Origin: Anaerovibrio lipolyticus DSM 3074
GTDB taxonomy: Bacteria; Bacillota; Negativicutes; Selenomonadales; Selenomonadaceae
Assembly (NCBI RefSeq): GCF_900141865.1
Contig: NZ_FQYW01000006.1
Location: 122,382-186,381 of the forward strand
DNA: 64,000 nucleotides
Reading direction: 5' to 3'
The notes beneath the pieces were generated by a model that had not been told where the DNA came from, searched no databases, and worked only from the letters and a program-made list of their open reading frames with translations. Made by a program: the position numbers and the translations under genes. Of the stretch, positions 45,614-53,935 are shown piece by piece (the first letter of the stretch is position 1; each line of letters begins with the position of its first letter).

Positions 45614-46234
45614 TTATTGCAACATACCACACACTATCTTTTCTACATGATTTGATTCTATCTCAAAATTCAGTCCTACTGACGGATTATTGGCAGAATG
45701 ATATATAATGTGGTCACCTACTACGGCATTAGGCTGCCCATAAGCCGCTACCACATCATCTACAGACGAACCAACCTTTATGCCTTTTGGAGTACCAAGA
45801 GCATTTAAATCGTCTACTTTAATTCGCTGAACTATTCCATTTGCCACATACAAATCAAATACATTTTTATATTCGTATTTCATCATTCCATCATCTCGGT
45901 CAATTTCGTTTGGTTCACCATGTCGTTGACGTACCGCATCAATTGACGCCCCATAGGAAATCTGTCCTAAGACCAACTGGTCATCCGTTAAGGTTGCCGC
46001 TGCCGAAGGCTGAATCTGCACGCCCCCCGCTGCTGCTACCTGAGTCTGAGTTGCCGCCGGTATGGTTGTATTACCAGCCGGTGGAACTGTTCCTGCTGGC
46101 TGTTGGGTAGTAGCCGGCGGAACTATAGGAGCCGTATTGGCCACATATAGTGAATGGATATAGAAATAGGCCACTGTACCACCAATTCCTAAAAACAAAG
46201 CTACCACAACTGCCAAAATTGTTTTTTTGCTCAT
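45614..46234 (-). CDS. membrane-anchored protein with BamE/SmpA-like repeats
   Basis: About 206 residues: an N-terminal transmembrane anchor (about 4-26), a Pro/Thr/Ala-rich linker (about 38-80) that probably spans periplasm or cell wall, then two repeats (QISYGASIDAVRQRHGEPNE and GIKVGSSVDDVVAAYGQPNA) like those at 45155 and in the lipoprotein at 51592. The start at 46234 lies 8 nt after GGAGG; a TTG one codon upstream is less well placed. The role is unknown. Confidence 0.68.
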   Translation of the reverse strand: MSKKTILAVVVALFLGIGGTVAYFYIHSLYVANTAPIVPPATTQQPAGTVPPAGNTTIPAATQTQVAAAGGVQIQPSAAATLTDDQLVLGQISYGASIDAVRQRHGEPNEIDRDDGMMKYEYKNVFDLYVANGIVQRIKVDDLNALGTPKGIKVGSSVDDVVAAYGQPNAVVGDHIIYHSANNPSVGLNFEIESNHVEKIVCGMLQ

Positions 46235-46389
46235 CAAGCTATCCTCCTTTAGCTTTAATCCTCTAAAGGCAATCTCCTTATGAAATAATAATCGGCTGTT
46301 TTGTCCTCATTTCTTAACATGTATTCGTGCTCAATGTAGCTAATTCCTTTTTTCAATCAATTAGTTTTTCTGTTTTTACAACGGCCATA

Positions 46390-46728
46390 TTAACCTTTGT
46401 AATTCTTTATGGCATTTATAACATCCCTATGATACAGTATCTTGCCAGTGTCCGCAGCCGTGTAGATATTGCAATCAGACCAGGTATCAGCACCCCAGTT
46501 AATCTGCGCTTTAATTCCCAGCTTTTCCAAGAGTGCTTTCGCCATAGCTTTATCATCTATGGTAATCTCCTGATTCACCGGAGGGGCAAAAAGACTGGGA
46601 TAATCTTTCTGAAAAGCATAGTTGTCTCTTAAAGCGTGGAATAATTCAAATGACTCATAGCTAGCGCCGCCCACAACAGCTTCAAGCTGGCTATTGTTTA
46701 ATTTGTTCATCGCTATATTCTTCATCAT
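46390..46728 (-). CDS. double-glycine leader peptide protein 1
   Basis: A 112-residue protein whose N-terminus (MNKLNNSQLEAVVGG-ASYE) is a classic double-glycine leader as used by bacteriocins and other peptides exported by C39-peptidase ABC transporters. The mature part of about 90 residues has no cysteine pattern apart from one Cys near DTWSDCNIY. The ATG at 46728 is 9 nt after AAGGAG. The second GG-leader gene lies 68 bp upstream. No transporter, immunity or modification enzyme is in the window. I cannot assign an activity. Confidence 0.65.
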   Translation of the reverse strand: MMKNIAMNKLNNSQLEAVVGGASYESFELFHALRDNYAFQKDYPSLFAPPVNQEITIDDKAMAKALLEKLGIKAQINWGADTWSDCNIYTAADTGKILYHRDVINAIKNYKG

Positions 46729-46796
46729 TTTCAACATCTCCTTTATTTCACATCAACCAGTCATCTCATCTTTCTGTACCTGTTCAGTAATTTTAA

Positions 46797-47153
46797 TCAC
46801 CAATCCCAATCTTTGCGTTCCAAGTGCTTGCCCACTAATTTTTCCGCATAATCCCAAGCCTCGTCCCTCGTGAGTAGTTTGCCGTTCAGCCAGTATTCAT
46901 TATGATCAACGGCGTAAGGAACCATCTCAATGCCAAGCACCCTCCAAGAATTTTCAATATCTTCACATGGGCCATAACGTTTGCTGCTCCCCCAAAAAAT
47001 TTTAAATTTACCGTAGCGATCACAACGATGATAATCGGTTCCCCTGAGCAAAACATTCAAAAATTTGCTATCATTGGATGTTTCATAGTCGCATCCTCCG
47101 GCTACCTGCTTAAGTTCATCATTGCTGAGTTTGTTTAATTTATCCATTTTCAT
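46797..47153 (-). CDS. double-glycine leader peptide protein 2
   Basis: A 118-residue protein starting MKMDKLNKLSNDELKQVAGG-CDYE, a well-formed GG leader. The mature region is rich in Tyr/Trp/charged residues with three cysteines (after GG, in HRCDRYG and in GPCEDIE) and ends in RKDWDW. An AGGGTGA SD precedes the ATG. It is paired with the gene at 46390 and lies downstream of the giant flagellin gene, whose terminator separates it. Candidate secreted peptide or toxin. Confidence 0.68.
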   Translation of the reverse strand: MKMDKLNKLSNDELKQVAGGCDYETSNDSKFLNVLLRGTDYHRCDRYGKFKIFWGSSKRYGPCEDIENSWRVLGIEMVPYAVDHNEYWLNGKLLTRDEAWDYAEKLVGKHLERKDWDW

Positions 47154-47271
47154 AAAATCACCCTTTCGTTTCCTTCGCCCGAAAGCGTTTTATTTCTTCT
47201 TTCTATTCTTTATATGTCTGAAATCGAAAAGTGTTAATGATTTTGGAAAAAATATCGGATGCACCATAAAA

Positions 47272-47298
47272 GAACTGCCGCAAAATATGTGACAGTTC
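47272..47298 (-). terminator. terminator of the giant flagellin gene
   Basis: Minus strand: GAACTG(TC)...(GG)CAGTTC stem followed by TTTTATGG, about 15 bp after the flagellin stop. Confidence 0.65.
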
Positions 47299-47313
47299 CC
47301 AGAATAATATTTT

Positions 47314-50300
47314 TCATTGTAATAAACTCAGCACCATAGAGCTGTTCTTGTTGGACTGGCTGAGCATTGCCTGACCGGATTGAGCCAATATCTGGGCCGT
47401 TGCCAGACTCATGGCACTTTTAGCCATATCTGTATCGCGAATGGTACTTTCACTGGATTGGGTATTTTCCTCCTGAGTAATAATATTGTTATCCGTCATT
47501 TCCAAACGGCTAATCTGAGCCCCCACTAAAGTATTTGCCCCCGTCAGGTAATCAATAGCCATATCCAGATAACCTCTGGTAGTTTTCGTTACTGTTTGAC
47601 CATTTTCTATTTTTGTACTAACAGTCCCCAAGAGAAGCTCCCGACTCTCCTTCGTCATTACATTATAATCTTCTATCCCCCCATACTCTTCTACATAATC
47701 AAACAGGTGATCCAGAGATGTCTGAGGAATTCTCACATGGATATTTTGGCTGGACCGGTCAGTATGATGAATCACCAAATCATTTACATAAATATCCTTA
47801 TCGATTTTAATAACATCATCCATGGTTTGGTCAGCCAGTTTGGCCCCCTTTTCCCGTAAGGCAGGATACATCGTATTGTATGGATATGACAGAACATCAA
47901 ATGGCCGTGTATCATAAATAGTTACAGTACCCTTTTCCACATTGCCAGCCACAGCCAACATATGGGGATGTCCATCTCGTATAGTTTGAATAGCCTGCCC
48001 TGCCTGGGTACGGACAGCTTCAACAAAGGACTCTAAATCCGTTACATGAGCAAGGTTAATAACATCCACCCTCACGTTCATAATATCTGCCCCCGATGAA
48101 CCGCTCGCTGGACGAAATTCCTCTGCCTCATCACTGCCATCATAAAAATAGAAATTAACCCATTGCTCCGGACAAGTTGAACAATAAACCCGAAACCCCT
48201 TACCCACCAAATCATCTGGCAGCTTTGGATTTTTTTCATCAAAAACCTTTTTAAAATCTATAGTATATTGAGCCAGCTTACTTTCACTAATTTCCAGTGT
48301 CAAGTCGTTACCGCTTTCGCCAATATAACCAGCCTTTGCGATTAAAGCTTTAGTTCCTGCTCCACCATCGCTTCCATCGGAAAAATGCCTGCTGTCTTTC
48401 GATGTCATTAAATTTATAAAGGCATCTGCTATGCTAGTACCGCCTTCTACAGTCTGCCGCAGTATCTTCAAATCAACATCATATACTGTGCCATATTGTC
48501 CAGGCTTGTTTTGCTGAACTGCTTCCATGGAATTCGGTTCCGTTGTGTCAATGAATCCATAGTAGCTACCATTAGTAGATTTTAAGCATTTTCCTACCAA
48601 AGCATCCACAAATTCAGTTAATTTATCTTCGTCGGTGGTATCATAGGCTGTTAAATCCATGGTATAGCTTGCTTCCTTGCCAGGCAGCGTCTCGATTGGC
48701 CCTTTTGGTATACCACCAGATGAAAGAGAGACGGAACTGGTATCCAAAGCAGTAACTGTCTCATAATATTTGGGAGTACCATATTCTGCCGGGACTTCTG
48801 GTTCTGCCGGTATTGCCTCTTTCCCTGCAATCCCATCCTTTACAGTGATATAATAAGACCCGCCTTTACCTGTAGTCTCCAATGTCACCACTCCCCCGGA
48901 CATTGTAAAAGTAACACCAATAGTGGAACCAGCTTTAGGGTCTCCAATCTCCACCCAAGACTTTAATTGAGTTTTAGATATGCTGGCATTTTTCCCCACT
49001 ACCCAAACTCCTTCGTCATCCTGGTGCAAAGCAGCATTACCTTCCTCAATCTTTAGATAAGCTGTACCCCCGCAACCTGTTATGGTAATGCCGGTATCTG
49101 CTGTTACACCGGAAATATTCTTTGTCAAAACAGCCGAAGTGGCATCCTTGATTTTTTCATTCCACTCCTCTTTGTCAGTCACAATTTTTTCCAAATCTGT
49201 AGCAGGATCCCGTTCCTTATGCGTTATAGCTGGATGATATATAACTTCCTCTTTAGTTCCATAAATAGTCTCATTGGAAAATACATTGGTGCTATTCGCT
49301 GCCGTACGCCCATTATGGGCTGGTTTAGCTGGCACGCCTGGCTTAACAACAACAGGCTCTTCACTAGCTGACCTGCTGTAACCATCTATGTATTTTATAT
49401 CATTGTACTGATTCGTTGTAGTAAATGTGATTTTAGAGTCCTCAACAGAAGCACTGGCTACCGGTGATTTTCCTGAAAGGGTGCTGGCAATTTTGGACGC
49501 AATCTCCTCTGTTGTACTTAACCCGCTAATATCAATCTGTATCGCATTTTTATAATTCTTACTGGTATCAGTTGTCAGCACGTAATTGTATCCGCCACAA
49601 GAAAAGCCTTTGCCATTTAAATCCCCCACCAAATAGCTGCTCAAATCCCATGTAAAGGTGGCAGGTGTAATCTCCTGTGGATCGTGCTGAATATACTCAT
49701 TATTCACGCCACCAGCCAGATTTACGCTGGATTTATCTCCCAAAAGTGGCTCAATCGTAGACTCATGGGTGCCATAACGTGAAAATACATCAAATGGGCC
49801 AAAAATACCATCCAAATCATCATATACATCATCTATAAAATTATATTCTGATTCAGGAATCCTTATAGGCTTATCCAGCACCTTCCACGAGGACATTTTA
49901 CCTGCCTTGGTATTGCCCACCAAAAGGAGCTTACCATTAAAGGTGGTTTCCCAGGCTATCTGCTGTATCTCATCATAGCTCTGGTTCAGCTCCTTCTGAA
50001 TAGTAGCTCTGTCTATATCAGTATTGGTATCATTATGGGCATCAATAACCTTTTCCTTGATTTTTTTCATTATATCAAGCTGACTCTGAATAGCCCCCTC
50101 TGCTATTCGAAGCATTGACGAACCCTTCTGAACATTCTGGTCATCCTGGTCCAATGCTCTGATGCGTACTCTCATTTTCTCAGAAATAGCATACCCGGAA
50201 GCATCATCCCCCGCATTGCGTATCTTTTCCCCCAAAGATAGCTCACCAGCAGCCTTGGACTTCTTCTTTGTATTTTTATGTAACTCCCCCAAGATCATAT

Positions 50301-50328
50301 TTGAGGAAATGTTATTTGCAATTACCAT
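47314..50328 (-). CDS. giant flagellin (1004 residues)
   Basis: Filament-type protein. The conserved N-terminal D0/D1 helices are at about 1-150 (MVIANNISSNMILGELHKNT, SLGEKIRNAGDDASGYAISE). The C-terminal D1/D0 helices occupy about the last 95 residues (AIDYLTGANTLVGAQISRLE, DMAKSAMSLATAQILAQSGQ and AMLSQSNKNSSMVLSLLQ). Between them is an insertion of about 750 residues, rich in Gly/Thr/Val and proline hinges (VVKPGVPAKPAHNG; IPAEPEVPAEYG), likely surface-exposed repeats. No HExxH protease motif is present. Typical flagellins have 270-550 residues. No flagellar assembly genes are nearby. The palindrome of the putative regulon lies 84 bp upstream. Confidence 0.9.
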   Translation of the reverse strand: MVIANNISSNMILGELHKNTKKKSKAAGELSLGEKIRNAGDDASGYAISEKMRVRIRALDQDDQNVQKGSSMLRIAEGAIQSQLDIMKKIKEKVIDAHNDTNTDIDRATIQKELNQSYDEIQQIAWETTFNGKLLLVGNTKAGKMSSWKVLDKPIRIPESEYNFIDDVYDDLDGIFGPFDVFSRYGTHESTIEPLLGDKSSVNLAGGVNNEYIQHDPQEITPATFTWDLSSYLVGDLNGKGFSCGGYNYVLTTDTSKNYKNAIQIDISGLSTTEEIASKIASTLSGKSPVASASVEDSKITFTTTNQYNDIKYIDGYSRSASEEPVVVKPGVPAKPAHNGRTAANSTNVFSNETIYGTKEEVIYHPAITHKERDPATDLEKIVTDKEEWNEKIKDATSAVLTKNISGVTADTGITITGCGGTAYLKIEEGNAALHQDDEGVWVVGKNASISKTQLKSWVEIGDPKAGSTIGVTFTMSGGVVTLETTGKGGSYYITVKDGIAGKEAIPAEPEVPAEYGTPKYYETVTALDTSSVSLSSGGIPKGPIETLPGKEASYTMDLTAYDTTDEDKLTEFVDALVGKCLKSTNGSYYGFIDTTEPNSMEAVQQNKPGQYGTVYDVDLKILRQTVEGGTSIADAFINLMTSKDSRHFSDGSDGGAGTKALIAKAGYIGESGNDLTLEISESKLAQYTIDFKKVFDEKNPKLPDDLVGKGFRVYCSTCPEQWVNFYFYDGSDEAEEFRPASGSSGADIMNVRVDVINLAHVTDLESFVEAVRTQAGQAIQTIRDGHPHMLAVAGNVEKGTVTIYDTRPFDVLSYPYNTMYPALREKGAKLADQTMDDVIKIDKDIYVNDLVIHHTDRSSQNIHVRIPQTSLDHLFDYVEEYGGIEDYNVMTKESRELLLGTVSTKIENGQTVTKTTRGYLDMAIDYLTGANTLVGAQISRLEMTDNNIITQEENTQSSESTIRDTDMAKSAMSLATAQILAQSGQAMLSQSNKNSSMVLSLLQ

Positions 50329-50370
50329 TTGCCTTCCCCCCAAGACTTACAACCTAAGCACAAAACTCAA

Positions 50371-50428
50371 ATTATGTTAAGACTACTTTAGCAAATATAC
50401 ATTTAAAAGTGTTGTACTCTGAGTCCAA
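50371..50428 (-). promoter_or_regulatory. regulon site S1 and promoter region of giant flagellin
   Basis: Minus strand: 17-bp palindrome TTGGACTCAGAGTACAA (50428-50412), then TTTGCTAAA beginning 33 nt from the site start, then a CATAAT -10-like box (50376-50371). The same TTTGCTAAA box follows S3 at 32 nt. A poor -35 suggests an activator at the palindrome. Confidence 0.55.
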
Positions 50429-50444
50429 TAGCCCAATAAAAAAA

Positions 50445-50468
50445 GAAGCCATTGCAACGCAACGACTC
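50445..50468 (-). terminator. terminator downstream of the 50696 gene group
   Basis: Minus strand: GAGTCGTTG...CAATGGCTTC with one bulge, followed by seven Ts. The arrangement (terminator then TTGGACT palindrome) repeats at 53783-53805. Confidence 0.6.
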
Positions 50469-50695
50469 CTACATTCCATGGCAAATTTATAGTTCAACTG
50501 CAAATTTGACAATTATTATTTATTCCATCATTAGCTCCTGCACGAGATATTCATCACTCATGCAGTGCATATCAGATTTCGATATAATTATACTATTTTA
50601 TCATGCTCACTATCAACAATGACTCGCAGGAATTTTAATATTTAGTAATAACAAAAAGGAGCCGTAAATACAGCCCCTTTCATAATCATTCTTTT

Positions 50696-51136
50696 TTACC
50701 GCTGGAGCGATATTATTCCTGTTCTTGGGGAATACGAGCCTGCCACCCAGCTTGCCCAAACATAGTTCCCATCCTCTGTTGTTATAGGCGAACCATAAAT
50801 TGCTGAAAGCGTAGACACTATAGAACCAGATATAGATGTAGTATCTGTATCCCCTGCCTCTGGTTTAATCTGTAGCTGCATGACACGACCGCCTGATAAA
50901 ACCTCAACGAATTCCAGACCACCATAATTTCCACGAACTACCTGCGGTGGTACGCCGTATCCCATAGGAGGCAGGGCCTGTGCATAGCTTGGCAGGCTTC
51001 CTACTCTCTGTCCCACTGCCGGCAATGAATTAATTATCTCAGAATACGCCGCAGCTGACGGTGATGCCAACGCAATTCCGCATTGAATGACAAACATACA
51101 TAACACTGCTGATAAAACTTTGATTACTCTTTTCAT
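50696..51136 (-). CDS. exported hypothetical protein
   Basis: A 146-residue protein with a signal peptide (about 1-25, ending ALAS). The mature part contains VGQRVGSLPSYAQALPPMGYG and a beta-rich region with the LSAIYGSPITTEDGNYVWAS segment, which loosely recalls the G-x-P repeats of the neighbouring proteins. An AGGAGG SD precedes the start. Last gene of a minus-strand group with 51152 and 51592. The function is unknown. Confidence 0.65.
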   Translation of the reverse strand: MKRVIKVLSAVLCMFVIQCGIALASPSAAAYSEIINSLPAVGQRVGSLPSYAQALPPMGYGVPPQVVRGNYGGLEFVEVLSGGRVMQLQIKPEAGDTDTTSISGSIVSTLSAIYGSPITTEDGNYVWASWVAGSYSPRTGIISLQR

Positions 51137-51151
51137 ACGTTTTCCTCCTTA

Positions 51152-51595
51152 CTACCTACTATTTATAATTTTATCCAGAAAGTCCATTCTTTCTTGCGTT
51201 GTCAAAATCTTATCATCTATTGCTATTGCGCCCACACGGTATAAAATCTTGAAATCAAGGATGGATTCCACCCGAGTTTCCTGGCTTATAATAAATTGTA
51301 TCTTAGCTTTTGCCGGTTTGCCATCATAGTCACACTCACCGTTAAACTCTACTATATGCCGCCAATTACCTGATTCAAGGTGGTGCCATTTAGGATTTTT
51401 AAAGTATTTGTCAAAGCTATCACCAATCTCCACTGCTTGAGAAGTAGCTTCTTTCGTCTCGATATCATGCATCTGTCCTGTGCTTCCTCTTACACATGCC
51501 ACATATTTATTGAGCGGCACAAAGGCCAGAAAAAAGCTTCCTGCGGCAGCAAGCACCAATATGACAAGGAATATTTTCGCAATTAATTTTCTCAT
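51152..51595 (-). CDS. membrane-anchored hypothetical protein
   Basis: A 147-residue protein with an N-terminal transmembrane anchor (about 5-27) and an exported soluble part. Nothing in it matches a family I know. It overlaps the 3' end of the LppM-like gene by 4 bp, so it is translated with it, and is followed 15 bp later by the gene at 50696. Confidence 0.65.
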   Translation of the reverse strand: MRKLIAKIFLVILVLAAAGSFFLAFVPLNKYVACVRGSTGQMHDIETKEATSQAVEIGDSFDKYFKNPKWHHLESGNWRHIVEFNGECDYDGKPAKAKIQFIISQETRVESILDFKILYRVGAIAIDDKILTTQERMDFLDKIINSR

Positions 51596-52905
51596 AATTT
51601 TCGCATACTTACATAGTTCACAGTATTCTCACCTTGGCGAACAGCAAAGCGCAGCAAGCACGGTACACCATCATTAGAGGTAATTGGATATTCATACAAG
51701 TCTAGGTTTCCATATTTTTCATGTCGATAATTATTGCCATAGGTCTGCCAAACATCACTTATACGGGAGCCTTCGTGGAACCCCCTTGGGGTGCTGGCAG
51801 CCGATGTGCTGGAAATAATTTCACTAACCCTATTCTCATATACAATGACGTCAATATCATTATATTTCCAGTGGGCCTGGCCATTTTCCGTTACTATTCT
51901 GCCAGGACTTCCCATAACAGACCGGACCTTTTCTGTTGTATCTCCAATGGTGATATTCCCCAATGACAAATCCATACCATTTAACGGGCCACTGGTTTTA
52001 GATGTTCCCCCAGTAGATGGTGCTGGTGTTACCGGAGGTGGTTCGGCAGACTTAGCATTCGTCTTTGATGCTTTTTCATCTTTCTTCTGTGTTGCTTTGG
52101 TAATAATTGTATTGTCATTAAAATTAGGTGTGCTTGATATCATATACAATGATATACCACCCAATGCTAATGCACCAAAGAACAGTAATACAGAAAAAAT
52201 AGCAGCCGCTATTCTCCCACTACCATCCAAGGTAAATGACATAATCCCCAATATAATGGATATTAAAATCAATACCCCTATTACAATTGCTGTAATTATT
52301 ACATGTGATTTATGCCATATTTTAAATTTTACCTGTATATCCTTATCGGCACCCACACTAAAAGCTTCGGCCAAATCCCAGGTTAATGTTTTATTGTTAT
52401 TTGTAACATTATCTGCATTACTGGAATCTGCTGCGTACGGCAGATTAAATTTAATCTCCATTTCCCCTGTTGCAACCATTGCTTGGGTAAGCCCTTCCAG
52501 CCTTGGGTCAATATGCTTAAAATGCTGCTCATACCTAAAAGGGAAATCGAAGGAATAAGCATCAAAGAACCAGCCCTTTACCCGTTTTACTTGCCAATCT
52601 TTGTTATATTCGGAAGTAAGATTACGTGCATATTCAACTATAGATGGATAATGAGCAGTCATCTTATAACCACTCATATTACCATTTTTATAGGGTTCAA
52701 CTTTGGCTGAACTATTTAATTTCTCCCTAAGCATTTCACCCTGCTTTTCAACTTCATTGCCAAAGACATCTTTATCTCCAACGAATATAAATTCATAGTC
52801 TACACTACCATTTTCACCAATCGTCATAGTCCCGTTACCGCTGAAGCAGCCTGAAACCACGAAGCACATTATTAGCATTAATAATAAACCATACAATCTT
52901 TTCAT
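51592..52905 (-). CDS. lipoprotein with LppM-like domain and BamE-like C-terminal repeats
   Basis: A 437-residue lipoprotein: lipobox VVSGC with Cys20, then an LppM/DUF3153-like domain (GTMTIGENGSVDYEFIFVGD; FDFPFRYEQHFKHID), two transmembrane helices at about 205-230 and 240-262, a Lys/Pro-rich linker (about 275-310), and C-terminal repeats (NITIGDTTEKVRSVMGSPGR; GSRISDVWQTYGNNY) like those in 45155 and 45614. With the helices, the C-terminal repeats probably lie on the same outer side as the N-terminus. First strong open frame after the DUF805 gene. The role is unknown; an envelope function is inferred. Confidence 0.7.
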   Translation of the reverse strand: MKRLYGLLLMLIMCFVVSGCFSGNGTMTIGENGSVDYEFIFVGDKDVFGNEVEKQGEMLREKLNSSAKVEPYKNGNMSGYKMTAHYPSIVEYARNLTSEYNKDWQVKRVKGWFFDAYSFDFPFRYEQHFKHIDPRLEGLTQAMVATGEMEIKFNLPYAADSSNADNVTNNNKTLTWDLAEAFSVGADKDIQVKFKIWHKSHVIITAIVIGVLILISIILGIMSFTLDGSGRIAAAIFSVLLFFGALALGGISLYMISSTPNFNDNTIITKATQKKDEKASKTNAKSAEPPPVTPAPSTGGTSKTSGPLNGMDLSLGNITIGDTTEKVRSVMGSPGRIVTENGQAHWKYNDIDVIVYENRVSEIISSTSAASTPRGFHEGSRISDVWQTYGNNYRHEKYGNLDLYEYPITSNDGVPCLLRFAVRQGENTVNYVSMRKL

Positions 52906-52945
52906 ATTCTTTTACCCATACTATTTCAATTTAAAACTATCTTAC

Positions 52946-53509
52946 TCAGATACTTCCCGGATATTTAAGAGGATCATCACCATATTGGTTTGGCCCTTCA
53001 TTCCCTTTAGCAACGGCCAAATATATTGAAAGGAAAAAAGAGGCACCTAATAAACTCACAATTACCACAACCCAACCAGGGATATTCAAGTCATGCCCTC
53101 TCTTTATGGATATAAAAAAGCTTAACACAGAAAGTGGTAATAAAAAAGGCAATGCACATAATAACATAAGAAAAATCATCCCCAAAACAGCATCCTCATC
53201 TTGTCCGCTCATCACTGTAGTAGTTATAAAAAAACTAATTCCCCCACAAAGTATAATTCCAACCACAATAGCAATCGTCGTGAGTATAAGGGAACGTAGT
53301 ATAAACCTCTGCCTATTTAACCTGCCTCTCCAATTCCACCAGCTCAAAGCCTCATCCCTAGTTGCATAATCTGGTCCCAAAGATTTACTTTTATTATTGT
53401 CCGATGGTACTGGCAGTGCCCCGCTAACCGCTATTTTTTTGCCACATTTAGCACAAAACACTGCTTCATCGTCTATTTTACTTCCACAGTTTTTACAAAT
53501 TTTAGCCAA
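52946..53509 (-). CDS. zinc-ribbon DUF805 membrane protein
   Basis: A 187-residue protein. A zinc ribbon lies first (CKNCGSKIDDEAVFCAKCG), then a DUF805 domain with RGRLNRQRFILRS, three or four transmembrane helices (about 75-170), IKRGHDLNIPGW, and the terminal GNEGPNQYGDDP. The start is TTG at 53509, 8 nt after GAGGAG; a GTG nine bases upstream overlaps that SD. It is the first gene downstream of regulon site S2. Confidence 0.82.
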   Translation of the reverse strand: MAKICKNCGSKIDDEAVFCAKCGKKIAVSGALPVPSDNNKSKSLGPDYATRDEALSWWNWRGRLNRQRFILRSLILTTIAIVVGIILCGGISFFITTTVMSGQDEDAVLGMIFLMLLCALPFLLPLSVLSFFISIKRGHDLNIPGWVVVIVSLLGASFFLSIYLAVAKGNEGPNQYGDDPLKYPGSI

Positions 53510-53648
53510 TATGTTCACTCCTCATTAAACACATCAATATAACGAGCTTTAAGATGTCCCCTTCCTCTTTAGGTGTGGAAAACAAACTACAACAGCTGGT
53601 GAGAATATCTCCCAGCTCGTTGCGACGCGAAGCTAGTCCTGAAAGGGA

Positions 53649-53706
53649 AACGCTAATTGGAAGATTTTTCTTCTAAAGAAGAAAAATTTGAACAATGGCG
53701 TTATAA
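53649..53706. repeat. palindromic repeat R1
   Basis: About 58 bp with an inner perfect hairpin (ATTTTTCTTC / GAAGAAAAAT) and outer AACGC...GCGTT arms. The reverse complement closely matches R2 (57296-57354) and R3 (57384-57434). Confidence 0.75.
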
Positions 53707-53710
53707 AAAA

Positions 53711-53768
53711 ACTCTATTATTGTAATTATATCAAGAATGGTTCTTAATTTATTGTACTTTGAGTCCAA
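53711..53768 (-). promoter_or_regulatory. regulon site S2 upstream of the DUF805 operon
   Basis: Minus strand: TTGGACTCAAAGTACAA (53768-53752). A CTTGATATAATTAC stretch begins 33 nt from the site start, at a position comparable to the TTTGCTAAA box of S1 and S3. Confidence 0.55.
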
Positions 53769-53782
53769 TGTCACCAAAAAAA

Positions 53783-53805
53783 GAGCCGCTGCACCGCAAC
53801 GACTC
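53783..53805 (-). terminator. terminator of the PBP gene
   Basis: Minus strand: GAGTCGTTG / CAGCGGCTC stem with G-U pairs, followed by seven Ts. Confidence 0.75.
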
Positions 53806-53935
53806 CCGCTTTATGGATAATTAGCAGACATCTACTTTCCTGCATTAACTTGGTGTTCACCTGTATTGGCATTGGCGTGTAGTCCGAACGAAATAATCCA
53901 ATTGCTCTTACAAATTACATGTTTAACTCATTACA

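Larger units (their letters stand above)
50329..50695. other. intergenic region upstream of giant flagellin
   Basis: A 367-bp gap. It holds regulon site S1 (50412-50428) and a terminator-like hairpin at 50445-50468. The rest (50469-50695) shows no gene; a flagellar sigma-28 promoter was looked for and not found. Confidence 0.6.
53519..53935. other. intergenic region with S2, repeat R1 and hairpins
   Basis: A 417-bp gap. From the PBP side on the minus strand: a terminator at 53783-53805, regulon site S2 at 53752-53768, repeat R1 at 53649-53706, and a hairpin near 53600-53630 (AGCTGG...CCAGCT). No gene is seen. Confidence 0.65.

Noticed and set aside
46390..47153. Complete bacteriocin cluster
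   Set aside because: Only the leader-bearing proteins are present; no transporter, immunity or modification gene lies in the window.
47314..50328. Flagellinolysin-type protease domain in the flagellin insertion
   Set aside because: No HExxH metal motif is present in the central region.
50344..50400. Sigma-28 flagellar promoter for the giant flagellin
   Set aside because: No TAAA-N15-GCCGATAA-like match was found on the minus strand; the TTGGACT palindrome and TTTGCTAAA box are the only strong signals.
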